Notes under the pieces: generated by a model
What the model saw: only the letters and a program-made list of their open reading frames with translations
What the model was told of the DNA's origin: nothing
The model's database searches: none
Position numbers and translations under genes: made by a program
Source: Mercurialis annua
Lineage: Eukaryota > Streptophyta > Magnoliopsida > Malpighiales > Euphorbiaceae
DNA length: 64,000 bases
Reading direction: 5' to 3'
Assembly (NCBI RefSeq): GCF_937616625.2
Contig: NC_065575.1
Location: 21,964,001 to 22,028,000 of the forward strand
Part shown: in pieces, positions 59,123-64,000 of the stretch
How the letters are laid out: each line of letters begins with the position of its first letter
How positions within the stretch are numbered: the first letter of the stretch is position 1

Positions 59123-60182
59123 CTTAGTTCACCAGCGGGGAGTAGAGATAGATAAAAACAAAGCCAAGGCGATCATCAATGGTGAACTACCTAAAACCAA
59201 GAAGCAGCTTCAGAGACTCGTCGGTCAAATAAATTTCATGAGACGATTCATAGCGAATACAGAAGGCCGACTTCGCAGCTGGTGTGTTCTGCTACGCGGA
59301 AAAGAGACCGATCAGTGGGTGTGGACGAACGAGCAGCGGAAAGTGTTTGACGATTTAAAAGAGTACTTGCCAAAACCTCCAGTCATGACCCCTCCAAAGC
59401 CGAACAAGCCACTGTTTCTTTATTTATTGGCCGCACATGAATCTCTAGGATGCATGCTCGCCCAAGAGGATAACGGGGTCGAAAGAGCGGTCTACTATTT
59501 AAGTCGTGGGCTGACCGATACGGAGATTTGCTATACCGACATAGAAAAGATGTGTCTGTGTCTGTACTTCAAATGCTGCAAGCTACGGTATTATATGTTG
59601 CCGGTAGTAGTATACGTGCTATCCCAGACCGATATCATTAAGTATATTCTGTCAAAACCATATTTAAGAAATTGGATTGGGAAGTGGGCGATCGCTATGT
59701 CTGAGTTTACGTTGGTATACGTTCCTCAGAGAGCAGTAAAAGGACAAGTTTTGGCTGATTTTCTAGCCGATCATGCTGGTATCACCCTTAGGGAGGAAAC
59801 AATTAGTTGCTGCGACATAGCCATATGGGAAACGTGGTTCGACGGATCTAGGACCAACCAGGGAGCAGGCGCCGGAGTACACATCGTCTCGCCCTTGGGG
59901 GCATCTTACCAACTGTCGTTTAAACTCAAGTTTGAATGTACCAACAACCAAGCAGAATACGAGGCCCTGATATTTGGTCTCGAGATTTTGGCCGAACTAG
60001 GGGCAAATGCGATAAATGTTAGAGTCGATTCTTTGTTGCTTATCAAATAAGTTATTGGGGAGTTCAAATGCGAGTCCGAGCTACTGGTACGGTATTGCAA
60101 CAAGGCAAAGCACCTGATAGAAGGCTTTCAAGACACAAGGTTAGAATACACCGAGAGGGCCGATAACGGTATCGCGAATGAT
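59123..60182 (+). pseudogene. RT end and two RNase H domains of the Tat-like element
   Basis: The frame resumes with LVHQRGVEIDKNKAKAI and LVGQINFMRRFI. The RT-linked RNase H follows (about 59385-59800) with ending words VKGQVLADFLADH. A second RNase H begins near 59830: WFDGSRTNQGAGAGVHI, then CTNNQAEYEALIFGLEILAE and VRVDSLLLIK, giving the D, E, D set of archaeal-type RNase H. TAA at 60048-60050 interrupts it where CAA fits, and the frame then continues (VIGEFKCESELLVRYCNKAK). A second RNase H is known from Tat elements. No frameshift is seen in this part. Confidence 0.92.
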
Positions 60183-61602
60183 TTGGCTCAACACGGCAGT
60201 GGGTACAAGATGAATCTCCAGTTCGACGCAATCGAAAGAGAAACGCTGAATCTCCATACTGGGGGCATCACCATCGACAAAAGGTATCTTTCGGTCTACC
60301 AATTGGATGTCACCCAATATTGGAGGACCGAAATTCTAAGATGGTTTCAAAAACCAGATCATACGAATAGGAGACTAAGAACCTTGGCCCTAAACTACGT
60401 TGTCCTGGCGGGCGAATTATACAAAAAGGGTTTTGAAGGTCTACTCTTCAGGTGCATCGGCCCAAAGGAAGCAATGTTAGCAATGGCCGAAGTACATGAA
60501 GGGATAGCAGGCGCTCACCATGCATGCCCCAGAATGAGATGGTTTATCCATAAATACGGCTTCTATTGGCCGAAAATGGAACAAGACTGCATAATATATG
60601 CTAAAGGGCGCGAAGCCTGTCAGAAATGTGGCCCGATACAGCATGTCCCGGCCGAGGAATTCCATTCCATCATCAAGCCGTGGCCATTTAGAGGATGGGC
60701 TGTCGACCTCATAGGGAAAATATATCGTGATTCGTCAGATGGCCATATGTTTGTCATCATCGCCACATGCTATTTCACCAAGTGGGTCGAAGCAAAGCCC
60801 CTAAAATCTCCCACGCAAGAAGCAGTGATCAAGTTCTTTAAGGAGTACATCGTTCACCGACATGGTTTGCCTGACTCAATAACCACCGATCAAGGGACGA
60901 TGTTCACAGGAGGCGATATACTTTGGTGGGCTTCTCAGATGAAAATAAGATGGTGCACTCAACACCATTCTATGCGCAAGCCAACAGACAGGCCGAGGTG
61001 ATGAACAAGGCTATTAAGCTTATCGTTCAGAAGATGGTCGAAAAAAACCCAAGACAATGGCACGTATTGCTGTCAGAAGCAGTTTGGGCGAATAGAACTA
61101 GCCAAAAGTCGGCCACAGGGACCTCACCTTTCCGGATGGTGTATGGGTATGATGCGATGTTGCCAATGGAGCTTACTGTAATGTCTACTCGCCGTTTGTA
61201 CCAGAACAAATTATCCAAGGACGATTACTTTGACAAAATTGTAATAGACTCCTTAGACCTCGACGAGGAAAGATTGGCAGCATTAGATCACCTTGAAGCC
61301 TAGAAGAGAAGGGTTGAAAGGGCATACAATAAACGGGTAAAACCAAAATCATTTTCCATAGGCGATATGGTATGGAAGGTAATCTTACCTATTGGCCATA
61401 AAGACAGGCGACTTGGTTAATAGAGTCCGAACTGGGAAGGTCTGTTCATCGTAACTACCAAGTTGACAGGCGGTGCGTATGTCCTGGAGAATATTGACGG
61501 AGAGGAACACGACAGGGCGATCAATGGTCAGTTTCTAAAGAAATATGTTCCCAGCTGTTGGGAAAACATTGACCGACGGTTGTTTGGAGCCGACGAAGAA
61601 TG
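60183..61602 (+). pseudogene. Integrase of the Tat-like element
   Basis: The zinc-binding domain shows HEGIAGAHHACPRMRWFIHK and CQKCGPIQHVPAEE. The core has GWAVDLIGKIYRDSSDGHMF and ITTDQGTMFTGGD for the first two catalytic aspartates. A frameshift near 60945-60975 moves the rest to another frame, where NRQAEVMNKAIK supplies the catalytic glutamate. Stops occur at 61301-61303 and twice near 61420. The C-terminal part (KPKSFSIGDMVWKV, NWEGLFIV, GGAYVLENIDG) ends with TGA at 61600-61602. The copy is inactive. Confidence 0.92.
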
Positions 61603-62072
61603 ACACCTGCAACAGATATTTATCGGACGTTCTAAGCCGATAGGTGTTTCTTCAAGGCCGATATATGTAAAATGTATTCTTTTTATATATTATTCGGCCA
61701 TGTACTTTTACAAGCTTACTTTAGCAAGGCCGATACATATAAAAACCATATGTTACATTCGGCCATGTATTGTTGCAGTTGAGTTTTTTCAACGGGTACT
61801 CAGTTTTTCTCAACTATTTAATGTAATAATTCATAATAATAAAATGCAAATTTATAAATTGGACTATGCGAGACCGATAAAGTGGGTGTAAAGAACATAA
61901 ACACAATATATGGATTATGAAATATTCGGCCCCTTGGCCGATCCAAAATAAAAATTGTGATAATGTTTACAAAGCAGTATAATATTTTGCCACCAGGCCA
62001 AATTAAAAGAGCAGTACGGTTCAAACATTAGAAGAAAAATTATTCTGGACTTAAAAAGTGTTACATGAAATT
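61603..62072. other. Spacer between integrase and the antisense gene in the Tat-like element
   Basis: About 470 bp without a gene. It contains repeated AAGGCCGATA and CGGCCATGTA words, with an imperfect duplication of about 90 bp from 61655 to 61780. In element terms it lies between the 3' ends of two convergent genes and may hold their polyadenylation signals. Confidence 0.55.
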
Positions 62073-62774
62073 CTAAAAATGGGGAAAACAGGCGCCCAGC
62101 TCACTACGGACTTGGTTGAATTTTGTTTTCGCCGTATCATACTGCGCCTTGATCTTGGAAAGGTCCCCTTTGAGGAGGTTTCACAACTTCTTCACCTCTA
62201 TCCCTTCCACCATCTCTTTATCCAGTGAGGCCTCAAGATCGCCAATGCCTTGTTGTTCTGACCTCAGTTCGATTTGCATGGCGGCGATCGTTTCCTCCAA
62301 CTCCTTTGCATGCGTTCGCCGGTCTTGAAGAGTAGTGATAGTCGACTTCACATTTGCCTTAAGGGAATCCAATTTTTCCCTTGCTTCACGCTCCTGGCGA
62401 GTCAGCTCATCGTGTTCAGTTTGAATCGAGACCGAATCGTTATACATTCTCTGAAAAGCTTCGATAGAAGCCGAGAACTTTGTCACAGCAAAGCGGGCTT
62501 CACTGTTCAATATTTCAGCAGGAGCATCGGCCACAGTTGTTGCCGCCTTTCTCAGTTTGTCGACGCTTTCAGGCGACTTAAAAAGTTGTATGCCCTTGTT
62601 CTTCATGCGCGCCATCACATCGAGATGATCTTCCTAGTTAGGAACATGGCCGACCGCCTCAATCACCTGCTAGGCTTCAGAGGTTGGAATGAGGTCTTCA
62701 TTCTCACTATCCAAGTCTAAGAAGGCAGCTGCCTTAGCCGCTACATCTTCCGCAAGAGAGGGAGAAACTGGGAT

Positions 62775-62843
62775 CTGCCAGGTTTGTCCACAATAAAAAA
62801 TTAGCTGCTAGGCTAAATGTTCTAAAAAAGAAAATGCACATAC
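62775..62843 (-). other. Predicted intron 2 of the antisense gene
   Basis: 69 nt with donor AAG|GTATGTGC and acceptor ACCTGGCAG|ATC on the minus strand. It is phase 0: removal joins the codon for Lys (QSQTSK) to ATC (IPVSPS) in frame. In the genomic DNA the upstream frame would otherwise end 12 codons into the intron. Confidence 0.75.
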
Positions 62844-63301
62844 CTTAGAAGTTTGGGATTGGGGCTTGTTGGTTCCGAGATTGAGGTACTCAGAAGCTAA
62901 GGGCGACAACAAAGCAGGGGTCTCTATCCTTCTCAAATTCTTCGAAACATTGGGAGTTTGGGAGCTAGTCGCCTTGGAACCTTGGTTGTTCCCTTTCCCT
63001 TCGGCGTCTTGAAAATCGCCCATGTTCTTATAATCGCCCCCAGTATGGGTGTCCCTTTTTGATGAAGACAGACAGCTTTGTGAAGGCGTCGATGCGGGAG
63101 ATGGATTGAACATGGCCGAACCTTGTAGCTCGGGTTCTTTTCTCCCAGACTTCTTTTGTGTGTCTGATCGCCCCTTCTTAGCCTTCGGCTATTTCATAGG
63201 TGCTTTAGCAGCCCTTTTCTTTTTTCCTTTTTTGGCCGCTGGGTTCTCTTCCTCGTCATCATTATCCCAGTTGTCTTCTTTTTCGAAATGGGGAATACCA
63301 A

Positions 63302-63369
63302 CTAAGAAAAAAACATGAAGTTATAATATAAAAAGTCAATAAGCCGAAGTAACAAATGATCGCCCATAC
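63302..63369 (-). other. Predicted intron 1 of the antisense gene
   Basis: 68 nt with donor CTAG|GTATGGGC and acceptor TTTTTTTCTTAG|TTGG on the minus strand, with a T-rich tract before the acceptor. It is phase 1: removal gives KILV followed by GIPHFEKED, and the joined frame agrees with the exon that follows down to intron 2. Confidence 0.75.
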
Positions 63370-64000
63370 CTAGGATTTTCTGATAACCGATGCGCACCAG
63401 TTCATTTATAGCCTCTTCATCAGGTGGACATCGGATGCCAGTATAAGTTACACCCAAATCGGTTAAATCAACCTTAGATTTTTTAGACTTCTTTTTCTTA
63501 GGTTTTTTTAATAGGGGTGATTGTGGTCATATTACACTTAGGGACGATTGGTGACTTATACTTAAATTTCAGCCGAACTTTTTCTAAAAAGAGTTTGTAG
63601 GGTAGGTGTTTATATTTTTCCTCCCAAATTTTATTTCATTTTGCATAGAAGTTTTGCCGAGCTATTCTCCTATGATGTGGAATTTTAAGATTCATGCCTG
63701 AGCGATCTAAAGGGTCGAATTTGAATTTATAAAAGCATTGAAAGCGAGATATTTCAAAGTGATAACCGATAATACCTATGAAAGTTTGGCGTTTCGGAGC
63801 CTGCAAAAGAAATTAATCGGCATGAGTAAGTTTTTTGTTTAAAGGAGACAAATCAAAATTATGAAGAGAAAGAATTTCTTCAGGTGACAGATCGAAAGAA
63901 GTTTGGACGATGCAGGTCCACCAGTTGGTGAATTCCTAAGTGCAAGAAGGGGTGACAATAGGGCGAGACAGCTCGCAGACAAAGGAGGAAGGTAGGCTTT

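Larger units (their letters stand above)
51377..64000 (+). mobile_element. Tat-like Ty3/gypsy retrotransposon (3' end off window)
   Basis: Short LTR, primer site of the type used by Tat elements, gag-pol with RT, RNase H and a second, separate RNase H domain before integrase, and an additional gene on the opposite strand after integrase. The dual RNase H and the extra antisense frame are features described for the Tat lineage. The copy is inserted at the end of the satellite array, is split by solo LTR C, and has several stops and frameshifts. Confidence 0.9.
62073..64000 (-). pseudogene. Antisense, intron-containing gene in the 3' part of the Tat-like element (5' end off window)
   Basis: On the minus strand the frame enters at 64000 and is readable, with stops, through EFTNWWTCIVQTSFDLSPEE, APKRQTFIGIIGYHFEISRF and a frameshift near 63520. 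It then runs through KSKVDLTDLGVTYTGIRC to a donor at 63369. After a 68-nt intron comes GIPHFEKEDNWDNDDEEENP and a Lys-rich then Ser/Pro-rich stretch to 62844. After a 69-nt intron comes IPVSPSLAEDVAAKAAAFLD and a heptad-rich, likely coiled-coil region (62181-62618, EREAREKLDSLKANVKSTIT), ending at TAG 62073-62075. In-frame stops are at 63189, 62670, 62634 and 62181. I recognise no enzymatic domain. Extra antisense frames after pol are known in Tat elements; their function is unknown. Confidence 0.8.

Noticed and set aside
63780..63830. A third intron in the antisense gene, with acceptor TTTTGCAG at 63801
   Set aside because: There is no good donor upstream, and the frame already runs through this site apart from one TAA, so a stop by substitution is simpler.

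Overview
The window reads as heterochromatic repeat DNA from a flowering plant, most likely a eudicot. I find no intact host gene, no rRNA or tRNA gene, and nothing prokaryotic. The evidence is several plant LTR-retrotransposon lineages nested in each other (Tekay/Del-like and Tat-like Ty3/gypsy, and one Ty1/copia), a CACTA DNA transposon, a roughly 11 kb array of a 60-bp satellite, and a degenerate plant-type TTTAGGG tract. Nearly all long open reading frames are pieces of decayed gag-pol genes. Their stop codons mostly look like C-to-T or G-to-A changes, as expected for methylated, silenced copies.

Layout. 1-3166: leader and 5' LTR of a minus-strand Tekay-like gypsy element. 3167-4240: unassigned, LTR-like. 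4241-14356: plus-strand Tekay-like element A (5' LTR, primer site, gag, protease, RT, RNase H, start of integrase), split by a solo LTR of its own family at 11103-14018 with target duplication ACCAG. 14357-21562: a Ty1/copia element inserted in A's integrase; it has a 5' LTR and a full-length coding region with five in-frame stops, but its 3' LTR is missing. At its polypurine tract it passes directly into satellite DNA. 21563-51376: the 60-bp satellite array, interrupted at 31124-49745 by minus-strand element D. D has two LTRs of about 2.5 kb around an interior with a gag-like frame and no visible pol. D's left LTR is itself interrupted by a 9.3-kb CACTA element (32396-41718, target duplication AAT). 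51377-64000: a Tat-like gypsy element (473-bp LTR, gag-pol with two RNase H domains, integrase), split by a minus-strand solo Tekay-like LTR (56182-59117, target duplication GGTTT). Its 3' part carries a gene on the opposite strand with two short introns, running off the right edge.

Relative order follows from the nesting: element A, then solo LTR B and the copia element; satellite array, then D, then CACTA; Tat element, then solo LTR C. Removing each solo LTR and one target-site copy restores the host reading frame exactly, which confirms those boundaries.

The most noteworthy items are the antisense, intron-containing gene in the Tat element; the copia/satellite junction at a polypurine tract with 4-bp microhomology; the decamer-based satellite and its orientation switches; the gag-only element D; the internal architecture of the CACTA element; and clusters of perfect palindromes in the gypsy LTRs.
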